Assembly (NCBI GenBank): GCA_903866285.1 | Contig: CAIPMZ010000066.1 | Location: 1 to 32,220 of the forward strand | DNA: 32,220 nt | Direction: 5' to 3' | Source: an uncultured bacterium | Lineage (GTDB): Bacteria > Patescibacteriota > Minisyncoccia > Moranbacterales > GWC2-37-73 | Shown here: positions 20,285 through 28,516 of the stretch, in pieces | How positions within the stretch are numbered: position 1 is the first letter of the stretch | Layout of the letters: each line of letters starts with the position of its first letter | Program-made: the position numbers and the translations under genes | The notes under the pieces: model-generated | Seen by the model: only the letters and a program-made list of their open reading frames with translations | Told to the model about the DNA's origin: nothing | Database searches by the model: none

Positions 20285-21226
20285 ATGAAAAAAGTAATGA
20301 TTCTTTTTGGGCGAAGTGACTGGGAAAAAGCGAAACCTTTTGATAATAAGGATTACCAGTATTCCTATGAATATTTTTATGACCTGTGTAGGGAGAATGG
20401 GATTCAAATGTATCGGGCTTCGTATCAGTGGTATGACTATGAAAAAAACCTTTTTAAATATGCTTGGATTTATGAAGGGAGTGGCGGCAAATGGCGCAAA
20501 GTTGAAAATATCGAGCCTGATTTGGTTTATGATAAAACGAAATCGCGGGCTGAGGTTTATTATAAAAAAGAATTGATCGCGCAGACTTACCCTTTCATTA
20601 ATGATTTAAATTTTACTAAAATTGTCGACGATAAGTTTGTGACCAGTTTAATTTTTCCGCAGTGGTCGAAAAAAAGTTATTTAATTAAAACCAAGGCAGA
20701 TTTAGAAAAAATTCTGCCAAAGTTAAAAACCGCTAAGGTGGTAATTAAACCCTTAAGCGAAAGTGGTGGGAAAGGGGTGCAACTTCTGGAAAAAACAGAA
20801 CTTGAAAAAGTTGAGTTTAGCGGCGAAAATCTGGTGCAGGAATTTATTGATTCGGCCAAGGGCGTGCCGGGAGTTAGCGTTGGTATGCACGATCTGCGCT
20901 TGGTTTTTGTTGGCGAGAAATTAAGTTATGCTTATCTGCGAGAGCCGAAAGTGGGAAGTTTCCTAGCTAATTTAGCCCAAGGCGGAAAATTAACTATTGT
21001 GCCCGTGGAGAATTTGCCAAAAGCTTTAGCGCCAATTGTCGAATTTATTAATGAAACTTTTAGTTCTTTTCCTGACCGAATTTTTGCGATTGATTTTATG
21101 TTTGATGAAACTGGCCAGCCTTGGATTGTAGAACTTAACTCCATGCCCGGACTTTTTTTCTCCCCGGAGGAAAAACCGTATATGATTGAAATGTATCAAG
21201 AGCTGCTGAAGGTTTTTAAAAAGTAA
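20285..21226 (+). CDS. ATP-grasp ligase, glutathione-synthetase/RimK-like, 313 aa
   Basis: A third ATP-grasp protein. Visible: KVVIKPLSESGGKGVQLL (ATP lysine and glycine-rich loop), LVQEFIDSAKGVPGV, HDLRLVFVGEKLSYAYLREP and FAIDFMFDETGQPWIVELNS with the metal ligands D, E and N. The N-terminal third (1-110) is a distinct pre-ATP-grasp domain rich in aromatic residues (YQYSYEYFYD, SYQWYDYEKN). A TATACT -10-like box lies at 20232-20237. It is in the same direction as the 7TM, fusion and second ATP-grasp genes, separated by the 108-bp cruciform. Likely same pathway, different acceptor; this is inference. Confidence 0.82.
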   Translation: MKKVMILFGRSDWEKAKPFDNKDYQYSYEYFYDLCRENGIQMYRASYQWYDYEKNLFKYAWIYEGSGGKWRKVENIEPDLVYDKTKSRAEVYYKKELIAQTYPFINDLNFTKIVDDKFVTSLIFPQWSKKSYLIKTKADLEKILPKLKTAKVVIKPLSESGGKGVQLLEKTELEKVEFSGENLVQEFIDSAKGVPGVSVGMHDLRLVFVGEKLSYAYLREPKVGSFLANLAQGGKLTIVPVENLPKALAPIVEFINETFSSFPDRIFAIDFMFDETGQPWIVELNSMPGLFFSPEEKPYMIEMYQELLKVFKK

Positions 21227-21248
21227 ATTAAACTTGGATTTAAAACCC

Positions 21249-21313
21249 TTGAAAAATAAGTTAGTTCCTGTATAATAAAGCAGCTTTGAAAAAAGCTGCT
21301 TTAAGCGTATAAT
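21249..21313 (+). promoter_or_regulatory. Tandem promoters upstream of the PBP gene
   Basis: P1: TTGAAA (21249-21254), 16-bp spacer, TATAAT (21271-21276). P2: TTGAAA (21286-21291), 16-bp spacer, TATAAT (21308-21313). The two are offset by 37 bases, and the hairpin at 21276-21303 lies at the start of the P1 transcript. Confidence 0.65.
21276..21303. terminator. Hairpin between the tandem promoters
   Basis: Perfect 12-bp arms TAAAGCAGCTTT (21276-21287) and AAAGCTGCTTTA (21292-21303), four-base loop. It could terminate transcripts from the ATP-grasp gene or stop P1 transcripts right after initiation. The trailing T-run is short. Confidence 0.5.
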
Positions 21314-21319
21314 ATATTT

Positions 21320-21450
21320 GAGACTTATGCATTTGCTCAAAAATTCCTAGAGCGTAATTTTTTTGCTAAGTAAACTGCTCTTGGTCTACTTCAAGTCTTT
21401 TTCACTAAGGGAGTCGCCTGTAAGTAATTTTCTCTCAAACGCATAAGTTC
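21320..21450 (+). ncRNA. Candidate structured leader or small RNA
   Basis: ACTTATGCATTTG (about 21323-21335) pairs with CAAACGCATAAGT (about 21436-21448) apart from one mismatch, closing a domain of about 130 bases. The domain has internal hairpins (GCTC/GAGC; AAGTA/TACTT around 21374-21397). It begins where the P2 promoter would start transcription. It could be the PBP leader or an independent rod-shaped RNA. No known RNA family was recognised. Confidence 0.35.
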
Positions 21451-21484
21451 CAAATAAAAGCAATCTTTAGTTGAAATTTCCTAT

Positions 21485-21652
21485 ATGCGACCAATTTTTA
21501 TTTCTCAAAAATTTAAAAAAATTAAAAATATGTCTGCCGGAGAAAGGTGGAAACTTTTCGGTAAAATTATACTGGTTGGTTTTGGGCTGTTGGTCTTGCT
21601 GATTGTGGGGACTTTTTTCTATTTTGCTAAAGATTTGCCGAGCGCTAATTAG
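21485..21652 (+). pseudogene. N-terminal membrane-anchor segment of PBP1A, ended by an in-frame amber
   Basis: 55 codons: a basic cytoplasmic start (MRPIFISQKFKKIKN), a membrane helix (about 27-48, with LLVLLIVGTFFYFA) and the typical KDLPSAN linker of class A PBPs, then TAG at 21650-21652. The frame continues without a shift into the PBP body (next codon GTG 21653). It is the normal N-terminal portion of the following gene, separated only by this stop codon. Confidence 0.8.
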
Positions 21653-24031
21653 GTGGATGCTAGGTTGGTTGCTCAATCGACTAAAATTTATGATCGGAGT
21701 GGCCAGCATCTTTTGTATGACGTCCATGGGGAAGAAAAGCGGACGGTCGTACCTTTTAATCAAATTCCGGAGAACGTAAAATACGCCACGATCGCCCTAG
21801 AAGACCAAACTTTCTATACGCATTATGGTATTGACTTAAAATCTATTTTGCGTTCCGTTTTTAAGGATATTATTAGAGGTGGGGCAGTTCAAGGCGGGAG
21901 CACAATTACGCAGCAGTTTATTAAAAAATCCTTGCTGACTGACGAGAAAACGATTACCCGAAAAGTTAAAGAGCTAATTTTATCAATTGAGCTGGAGCAA
22001 AAATATTCTAAAGATGATATTTTGGCGATGTACCTTAACCAAATTCCGTATGGCTCGAGCGCTTATGGGATCGAAGCAGCCTCGCAAACTTTTTTTAGTA
22101 AATCTTCTAAGGAGTTATCTTTAGCTGAAGCTGCTTTACTGGCAGCGCTCCCAAATGCGCCGACGTATTACTCACCTTTTGGCTCACACGTCAAAAACTT
22201 AAAAGCCAGGCAAAATCTAACGCTCCAAAAAATGGCCGAGCAGGGTTACATTACCCAGGCGCAAGCTGACGAAGCGATGGCGGTGGACGTGCTTTCCGCG
22301 ATAGCGCCGAAACAGGATAATATTTCAGCTCCGCATTTTGTGATGTACGTGAAAGATTATTTGGAACAAAAATATGGCGAGCAGGCTGTCGAGCAAGGCG
22401 GTTTAAAAGTTTATACCACCCTGGATTGGGATAAACAACAAGCGGCCGAAAAAGCCGTCGCTGAGGGTGCGGAAAAAAATAAGGCGCAAAATGCTAATAA
22501 CGCAGCCCTGATCGCGATGGATCCGAAAACAGGCCAAATTTTAGCGATGGTCGGCAGTAAAAATTATTTTGGGAAATCCGAGCCGGCTGGTTGTATTTCG
22601 GGAAAAAATTGTACCTTTGAACCGCAAGATAATACCAGTATCCGCGATCGCCAACCGGGCTCATCTTTTAAGCCGTACGTTTATTTAACGGCTTTTACAA
22701 AAGGTTATACCCCAGAAACCTTGCTTTATGACGTAGCAACAAATTTTTCTACGGATGAAGGTAAGGACTATAAACCTCAAAATTATGACGGAAAATTTCA
22801 TGGCGCCCTCCAAATGAAAAATGCTTTAGCGATGTCGCTTAATATCCCAGCGGTAAAAGCCCTTTATCTAGCTGGAGTCAACGATTCCATCAATTTAGCT
22901 AAAAGTCTTGGGATTACCGGCCTTAATCAGCCTGATCGTTACGGCCTTTCTTTGGTGTTGGGCGGTGGCGAGGTAACACTCTTGGACCACGTTAACGCTT
23001 ATAGCGGTTTAGCTGCGGGCGGAATTCAGCACACTAAAACGGCTATCTTAAAAATTCAAGATAAAGACGGCACAACTTTGGAAGAATACAAAAATGAGTC
23101 AGGGCAGCGAGTTGTGGAGGAAAAATATGTAGCGATGCTGGATCATATTATGTCAACTAACGATTATCGCGCGCCCGTTTTTGGCGAAAATAACCCTTTT
23201 AAATTTACGGATCGACCCGTGGCCGCCAAAACTGGAACAACGAATGAATTCCGAGATGGTTGGGCAATGGGCTTTACGCCATCCTTGGCAGCTGGCGTCT
23301 GGGCTGGAAATAATGATAATGCTTCGATGAAAACTGGGGCGGATGGAATTGTGGTCGCGGCTCCAATTTGGCGAGCTTTTATGAATGAAGCTTTAAAAAA
23401 TACCCCGGTCGAACAATTTCCAAAATATGAAAAAGAAGATGCTGGTAAACCGATTTTAAATGGGGAAGTCGATAAAAAAGATAATTTAAAAGTTTGTAAA
23501 ATTCCGGGCACTAAAAGTGAGTATTGTTTAGCTAGCGACGCTTGTCCGTCGGGAGACGTTGAGAAAAAAGACTTTGCGGATTTACATGACATTCTTTATT
23601 ACGTTAAGCGCGATGATCCGCGGGGAGATTATCCCAAAGATCCAACCAATGATCCGCAATATAAAAATTGGGAAAAAGGCCTGCAAGATTGGCTGAAAAA
23701 AGAGGGCAAGAGCAGTAAGAATAAACCAGCCCCAACGGAAGATTGTAAGTTGTCAGATTTTTCGTCCGCTAACCAACCGAAAGTTTCTGTTTCAGCTACG
23801 GGTGGTGTTTTAGCTGGGATGACGCTGCAGGCTAGCGTCGACGCTCCTTACGGCGTGGATAAAGTTAAATTTTATGTGGATGGTAGCGAAATAGGCACGG
23901 CTAGCGCTAGTCCCTATCAAATTTCTTATGCGCCAGACGCGGGCACAATTTCCATTGAAATTAAAGCGACCGTTACTGATAAAAAAGGTAACCAAACTAG
24001 CGATTCGAAAAATATTTCCGTCAGCCCGTAA
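21653..24031 (+). CDS. Class A penicillin-binding protein (PBP1A-like), body
   Basis: Bifunctional peptidoglycan synthase. In the 792 aa after the amber codon: GT51 transglycosylase (about 25-210) with catalytic E50 in LEDQTFY, GGSTITQQ and the NQIPYG segment; transpeptidase (about 250-585) with SSFK (337-340, nucleophile S337), SLN (395-397) and KTGTT (526-530); a linker; and a C-terminal Ig-like domain (about 705-790) probably binding wall polymer. The membrane anchor lies upstream in the same frame (21485-21652), cut off by one TAG. GTG 21653 directly follows the stop, so reinitiation could make an anchorless protein, which would not reach the periplasm. A sequencing error, amber suppression or a true inactivating mutation must be distinguished; the body itself is intact. 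Confidence 0.93.
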   Translation: MDARLVAQSTKIYDRSGQHLLYDVHGEEKRTVVPFNQIPENVKYATIALEDQTFYTHYGIDLKSILRSVFKDIIRGGAVQGGSTITQQFIKKSLLTDEKTITRKVKELILSIELEQKYSKDDILAMYLNQIPYGSSAYGIEAASQTFFSKSSKELSLAEAALLAALPNAPTYYSPFGSHVKNLKARQNLTLQKMAEQGYITQAQADEAMAVDVLSAIAPKQDNISAPHFVMYVKDYLEQKYGEQAVEQGGLKVYTTLDWDKQQAAEKAVAEGAEKNKAQNANNAALIAMDPKTGQILAMVGSKNYFGKSEPAGCISGKNCTFEPQDNTSIRDRQPGSSFKPYVYLTAFTKGYTPETLLYDVATNFSTDEGKDYKPQNYDGKFHGALQMKNALAMSLNIPAVKALYLAGVNDSINLAKSLGITGLNQPDRYGLSLVLGGGEVTLLDHVNAYSGLAAGGIQHTKTAILKIQDKDGTTLEEYKNESGQRVVEEKYVAMLDHIMSTNDYRAPVFGENNPFKFTDRPVAAKTGTTNEFRDGWAMGFTPSLAAGVWAGNNDNASMKTGADGIVVAAPIWRAFMNEALKNTPVEQFPKYEKEDAGKPILNGEVDKKDNLKVCKIPGTKSEYCLASDACPSGDVEKKDFADLHDILYYVKRDDPRGDYPKDPTNDPQYKNWEKGLQDWLKKEGKSSKNKPAPTEDCKLSDFSSANQPKVSVSATGGVLAGMTLQASVDAPYGVDKVKFYVDGSEIGTASASPYQISYAPDAGTISIEIKATVTDKKGNQTSDSKNISVSP

Positions 24032-24102
24032 GTAATATAAATAATTATATTTTTAGGATAAATGAAGTAACCTTGAAAGCGTAAAAGGATTTTTTTTATT
24101 CT

Positions 24103-24196
24103 TGTCTCTGCGAGGATTTTGTACTCGAAATCCTTGGCAGTCCAGGAGTTTGTAACGTTCTGGATTGCCACGCCTGGTTACAGGCTCGCAAAGACA
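24103..24196. repeat. MITE-like dispersed repeat, copy 3 (diverged)
   Basis: Begins TGTCTCTGCGAGGATTTTG and ends GCTCGCAAAGACA (terminal inverted repeats TGTCT-TGCGAG/CTCGCA-AGACA). It shares TCTGGATTGCCACGC and the CTGGTTACAG palindrome position with the copies at 3741 and 12596. It lies between the PBP gene and ruvA. Confidence 0.7.
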
Positions 24197-24273
24197 GCTA
24201 AGAAAAGTTTGTTTAAAATAATTTTTTAGCGAGCCCATGCTGCATGTTTCATGTTTCATGTTCTATGTCTTCA

Positions 24274-24846
24274 ATGATAGCAAAACTAACCGGTACAATT
24301 GATTTTCTGCGCGAGGCCTATTTAGTCTTGGATGTCAGTGGCGTCGGCTACAAGGTTTTCGTAACTGCTCACACCATGGGGAAACTAGCGGGCCGAACTA
24401 ATGTCGAGCTTCATATTCATACTTACGTACGCGAAGATATTTTAGCGCTGTATGGTTTTGTGGATTTTGAAGAATTGGAAATGTTTGAACTGCTAATTTC
24501 AATTTCGGGCATCGGCCCGAAGGCGGCGCTCAGCATTCTTTCGATTGCGGATCCGAAAACCGTTTGCGCGGCGGTTTTAAACGATGACGCTACTATTTTA
24601 ACGAGGGTTTCAGGGGTCGGTAAAAAAATTGCCCAGCGGGTAATTTTAGAACTGAAAAATAAAATTCCGAACATGTCCCTTGGCGAAAAAACGCAAGTCG
24701 TTTCCGACAGCGATGCGCTAGAAGCTTTAGTCACAATGGGCTATTCCGTCACCCAGGCCCGCGAAACGCTTAAGGAGATTTCGCCAGAAATTACCGACGT
24801 TGGTCAGCGCGTAAAAATAGCCTTGAAAAATTTAGGTAAGCGGTAG
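24274..24846 (+). CDS. ruvA: Holliday junction branch migration protein RuvA
   Basis: 190 aa from ATG 24274 (MIAKLTGTIDF). An upstream in-frame ATG at 24244 lies in the ATGTTTCATG word array and would add a spurious MFHVSCSMSS. OB-fold domain I (about 1-62), two helix-hairpin-helix motifs (SGIGPKAALSIL and SGVGKKIAQRVILELK) and the flexible C-terminal domain III (about 145-190, EALVTMGYS) are all recognisable. It binds the four-way junction as a tetramer and recruits RuvB. The gene is transcribed alone, away from ruvB and ruvC. Confidence 0.95.
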   Translation: MIAKLTGTIDFLREAYLVLDVSGVGYKVFVTAHTMGKLAGRTNVELHIHTYVREDILALYGFVDFEELEMFELLISISGIGPKAALSILSIADPKTVCAAVLNDDATILTRVSGVGKKIAQRVILELKNKIPNMSLGEKTQVVSDSDALEALVTMGYSVTQARETLKEISPEITDVGQRVKIALKNLGKR

Positions 24847-24874
24847 TTTTGGAAAGTGCAATTTTTATGATTTG

Positions 24875-24926
24875 TGGTATAATTTAAGTAAATAGTTTTC
24901 TCGAAGTTAGCTTCGAAATTTTACTT
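24875..24926 (+). promoter_or_regulatory. Extended -10 promoter and leader hairpin of the adhesin gene
   Basis: TG-G-TATAAT (24875-24883) is an extended -10 with no good -35. The leader folds into TCGAAG (24901-24906)/CTTCGA (24911-24916) inside AAGTAAA (24886-24892)/TTTACTT (24920-24926). The ATG is at 24946. Confidence 0.5.
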
Positions 24927-24945
24927 AACAAAAAATTTAAATACT

Positions 24946-27900
24946 ATGCCAAACCAAAAAAGATTGACGTTAATTAAGAAAAATAAACAAGGCTCCGCGC
25001 TAGTTTTTGCGCTTATCATTTTGTCTATGATGCTTACTGTCGCCATGAGTTTATCTACGGCAGCGGTAATGCAAAAGAAAAATGCCAGTTCCACCCAATC
25101 TTCTGTTCAAGCTTATCAAATTGCTGATAGTGGCGCTCAACTAGCACTTCGAATAATAAATCAAAAAATCACCTCGCTAGATATTGACCAACGGAGGGTA
25201 TTAGGTGCCTTCAGTAATTGCACCAATGGGGTAGTAGCTTTTAACGGTGGTAATTTGCCTGCGAATACAACCTTGAGCATTTCTTTTTTTAACGCTGAAG
25301 CTGTACCTAGATTAGTTGCCTGTAATGAACTCATTGATACCGTAGCCTCTATTCATGCAACTGCCCAAAATTTAAATAACGTCCGCGCTGTGGAACTAGC
25401 GGTTTCCAAGGAAGCTTCGCCAGTTGCTTGGTGGAAGTTTGATGATAGCACTGGTCCAACTGCAACCGATTCAAGTGGCAATTCTTTTGATGGAACTTTA
25501 ACTAATTTTCCAAGTTTAACCTCACCCTGGACAACAACAGGCAGATTACTGGGCGCGCTTAATTTTGATGGAAATGACGATTACGTGAATACAAGTTTTA
25601 ATCCTGCTTCTTCTCTTGGCCAAAGCTTTACTATTGAGAGTTGGGTTTATCCTACGGAGGCTGCTAATTATCGCGGAATTTGGGGTGCTCACGGAGCAAG
25701 TCCGTTTACAGGTATTGTGTTACAGCATAATAGGGGCGAATGGATAGCTAGCATTGGGGATGGTAGCACTTGGCATGAAATTGAGTTAGGAGTATTTGAG
25801 CTGAATAAATGGACCCATGTAGCAATAGTTTTTGAAGGTAGCCCGGCTGGGTCGGACGGTTTTTTAAAAGGCTATATTAATGGAGGATCAGGATCGAGTG
25901 GCAGTAGAACAATAGCAGCCACGATTAGTGGTCTCCAAGTTGTCCATGATCCATCTTTTTGGATAGGGCGCGGACATTCAGATTCTAGTAATAGATACTT
26001 CAAAGGTACAATTGATGACGTTAAAATTTTTGACTACGCTCTGTCGGGTCGAGAAATTTATAATGACTATCGAGACGGCTTTTTTAATTGTGTGGGTAAT
26101 TTGATAACAGGCGGAAGTTATTACCCAGGTGATGAAACTGACCCTCCGGAAAATCTTAACCCAGTGTACGATCCAATTGGAACAGATCGAAAATGTGAAT
26201 TTTTTTGTAGCGATTACTTCAACTGGCATGATCCAGATTGCCTTGAAGCAGTCTGCATGGGACTGCCTACAAATGCCACAGGATTTCCTTTACCTGATCC
26301 AGAGCCCTTAAAAGACAAGGCTTATACCTATAGTGGCATTGATAATCTTACGGTTACGTGTGAATTTGCTTGCAATACAGATTATGTTTATTATGCTCCA
26401 ACTAACACTTGCAATACTTGTACTGGGAGCGTGCCTGGTAATGCCGCAATGTATGCAAATGATAAAGATGGTTTGTCCGCAAATACCCCCCATATTAGAA
26501 GCGGCTCAAACACCTCAGCGAATTGTGAATATGAATGTGATGATTACTATAACTGGAATGGCAACAATTGCGAAAATGCAGCAATTTGTACGGGCCTGCC
26601 TGCGAATGCGGTAGCTTTTACTGATACTGGTAATCAAACGCCATTAAAAGACAAGGCGTATACTTTTAGTAGTAGTTATACGCCGGGAGATAAATGCGAA
26701 TTTACTTGCAATAGTGGGTACGTCTATGATAGCTCGGCTAAAATATGCGTAGGAAATCCTCCATCGGTGGAATACTTAGTGGTAGCTGGTGGCGGTGGTG
26801 GAGGTATGGATATGGGTGGCGGTGGCGGTGGCGGTGGCGTACTGAGTAATAGTTATAATGTTTCTATAAATCAAGCTTATACAGTTACAGTGGGTCTTGG
26901 CGGAGCGGGAGCTCCCGCTGCCGGCACGAATGGTCAACCAGCCGGACATCAATATACAGTGCCAGCCAACAATGGTCAGAACTCTGTTTTTGGAGCTATT
27001 ACGGCCGTAGGCGGTGGCCGTGGCGGAAGTTCCGGGAATAGTTATACCCCGGGTTCAGCCGGCGCTATGGGCGGTTCAGGCGGGGGAGCTTCGGGCTATA
27101 ATAATACGGCGGTAGATAGTTGGGTTTATTGCGCCGGCGAAAACGGTACTTGTTCATTCAGCGGGACATATGACGTTAAGTACGGTTGGGGTGGTAGCTG
27201 GGCATACCGATATGGCGTTGTCAATTCAATTTCTTGTAATAATGCTACCTTCGGAGATCCGATTCGTAAAAAAGTGAAGGCTTGTTATTATCATTTAATT
27301 AATTTAAATAACGCCTTGGGCGGCGCTGGAACTTCGGGCCAAGGAAACTCAGGTGGAAATCAGGGCAGTCCTTATTATTCGGGTGGTGGCGGCGGGGCTG
27401 GTGGGGCGGGGGCTAGTGGTAATGGTCAGGCTAATGGCGGAGTCGGATATCAAAGTTCAATTACAGGTGCAAATTTTTATTGGGGCGGCGGTGGCGGTGG
27501 CGCTGGGCATAGTATTACGGGGGGAAATGGTGGAGCTGGCGGCGGTGGCGGCGGGGCAGTCGGGGTAACAAGCGGCGGAGCAGGCCTGAATAATGGGCAA
27601 GCTGGCGGTGGCGGAGCTATTAATAGCTGGGCAAATACTCCCGGGGGAAATGCTGGCGCAAATACGGGCGGTGGCGGTGGGGGTGGCTCTCATTATAACG
27701 CGAATAATAAGGGTGGTGATGGTGGTTCGGGGATTGTGGTAATCCGGTATCCAGATAATTACATTGATTCAGTAACAACTGGGACAGTTGCCTACACCCA
27801 CGTAAATGGTTTTAAAATTTATACCTGGACCTCTTCAGGGTCAATAAATTTCTCGACTCAAGCAATGGCTACTTCTTGCGCAAATATTCTAGCCACTGGA

Positions 27901-28431
27901 AATTCCGTGGGGAATGGTACTTACTGGATTAAACCAACTGGATATACGGGAGCTCCCTTTCAAGTGTATTGCGATATGACTACGGACGGTGGTGGCTATA
28001 CCTATTTGTCAGTTTCAGGCGCGATAACAACGTTTCGAGCAACTGACAATAATTCCTGCAAAGCGCTGGGTATGAATATAGTAATCCCAAGGACGCAAGC
28101 TCAATTTACAGCCCTTTACGCTAAATACGGCGCCGGCTACTTCGCTACTGTCCCAGGCGTCTATGGCACAACCCCTGGAAATTATACTGGTTGTATTATG
28201 CGAAATCCTGCTAGTTATGGCACAGGGTGCGCTAATTGGTTTGCGCTTGATGGTGGAAAATGGTGGCTAGCTGATACGACTCACTCTGAACCAAATGGTG
28301 ACTATACGCCAGGTTGTTGGCTGAGTATGAATATCTGGACCCCTACCGCAAATATTAGTAATATACTGTTTAATGATGAGCTTTGCCATTACTCCACCTC
28401 AGCCTATATTTGCTCTACGAATGATAAATAG
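24946..28431 (+). CDS. Giant prepilin-like mosaic adhesin (LamG, Cys-rich, Gly-rich, fibrinogen-like)
   Basis: 1161 aa. The N terminus KKNKQGSALVFALIILSMML is a PilX-type pilin-like hydrophobic helix (about 14-42); a glycine precedes it, but no Glu is at +5. Domains then follow: LamG/concanavalin-like (about 158-375; VAWWKFDD, GNDDYVNT, FTIESWVYP, KGTIDDVKIFDYAL); three or four Cys-rich repeats (about 378-605) of the form C-x-GLP-NA...LKDKAYT...CEF-CN-Y; a glycine-rich domain (about 608-940) opening YLVVAGGGGGG; and a fibrinogen-like C-terminal domain (about 976-1161) with GTYWIKPTG, FQVYCDMTTDGGGYTYL and several cysteines. This combination suggests a pilus-tip or surface adhesin that binds glycans or another cell. 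It has its own promoter and terminator. No other pilus genes are in the window. Confidence 0.88.
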   Translation: MPNQKRLTLIKKNKQGSALVFALIILSMMLTVAMSLSTAAVMQKKNASSTQSSVQAYQIADSGAQLALRIINQKITSLDIDQRRVLGAFSNCTNGVVAFNGGNLPANTTLSISFFNAEAVPRLVACNELIDTVASIHATAQNLNNVRAVELAVSKEASPVAWWKFDDSTGPTATDSSGNSFDGTLTNFPSLTSPWTTTGRLLGALNFDGNDDYVNTSFNPASSLGQSFTIESWVYPTEAANYRGIWGAHGASPFTGIVLQHNRGEWIASIGDGSTWHEIELGVFELNKWTHVAIVFEGSPAGSDGFLKGYINGGSGSSGSRTIAATISGLQVVHDPSFWIGRGHSDSSNRYFKGTIDDVKIFDYALSGREIYNDYRDGFFNCVGNLITGGSYYPGDETDPPENLNPVYDPIGTDRKCEFFCSDYFNWHDPDCLEAVCMGLPTNATGFPLPDPEPLKDKAYTYSGIDNLTVTCEFACNTDYVYYAPTNTCNTCTGSVPGNAAMYANDKDGLSANTPHIRSGSNTSANCEYECDDYYNWNGNNCENAAICTGLPANAVAFTDTGNQTPLKDKAYTFSSSYTPGDKCEFTCNSGYVYDSSAKICVGNPPSVEYLVVAGGGGGGMDMGGGGGGGGVLSNSYNVSINQAYTVTVGLGGAGAPAAGTNGQPAGHQYTVPANNGQNSVFGAITAVGGGRGGSSGNSYTPGSAGAMGGSGGGASGYNNTAVDSWVYCAGENGTCSFSGTYDVKYGWGGSWAYRYGVVNSISCNNATFGDPIRKKVKACYYHLINLNNALGGAGTSGQGNSGGNQGSPYYSGGGGGAGGAGASGNGQANGGVGYQSSITGANFYWGGGGGGAGHSITGGNGGAGGGGGGAVGVTSGGAGLNNGQAGGGGAINSWANTPGGNAGANTGGGGGGGSHYNANNKGGDGGSGIVVIRYPDNYIDSVTTGTVAYTHVNGFKIYTWTSSGSINFSTQAMATSCANILATGNSVGNGTYWIKPTGYTGAPFQVYCDMTTDGGGYTYLSVSGAITTFRATDNNSCKALGMNIVIPRTQAQFTALYAKYGAGYFATVPGVYGTTPGNYTGCIMRNPASYGTGCANWFALDGGKWWLADTTHSEPNGDYTPGCWLSMNIWTPTANISNILFNDELCHYSTSAYICSTNDK

Positions 28432-28447
28432 CTAAAAGTTGCTAAAC

Positions 28448-28486
28448 AAAAAAGAGAGTCTTAATTTTAACAAGGCTCTCTTTTTA
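28448..28486 (+). terminator. Intrinsic terminator of the adhesin gene
   Basis: AAAAAAGAGAG (28448-28458) pairs with CTCTCTTTTT (28478-28486 and flanking), ending in a T-run. It starts 17 bases after the stop codon. Confidence 0.75.
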
Positions 28487-28504
28487 TTTTCTAGGTTTTA
28501 CTGG

Positions 28505-28510
28505 TATACT
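28505..28510 (+). promoter_or_regulatory. -10 box of a leaderless femX-like transcript
   Basis: TATACT ends 7 bases before ATG 28517, so transcription should start at or next to the start codon. This supports 28517 as the translation start. The -35 is unclear. Confidence 0.45.
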
Positions 28511-28516
28511 TTAAAG

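Noticed and set aside
24244..24273. Longer RuvA starting MFHVSCSMSS
   Set aside because: The extra codons are the ATGTTTCATG word array; RuvA proteins begin MI-x-L-x-G as at 24274.
26950..27700. 71- to 93-codon frames on either strand inside the glycine-rich region
   Set aside because: These are shadows of GGC/GGT-rich codons of the adhesin, with low-complexity translations.
28439..28516. Longer FemX-like start at 28439
   Set aside because: It would read through the adhesin terminator and its T-run; a -10 box ends 7 bases before ATG 28517.
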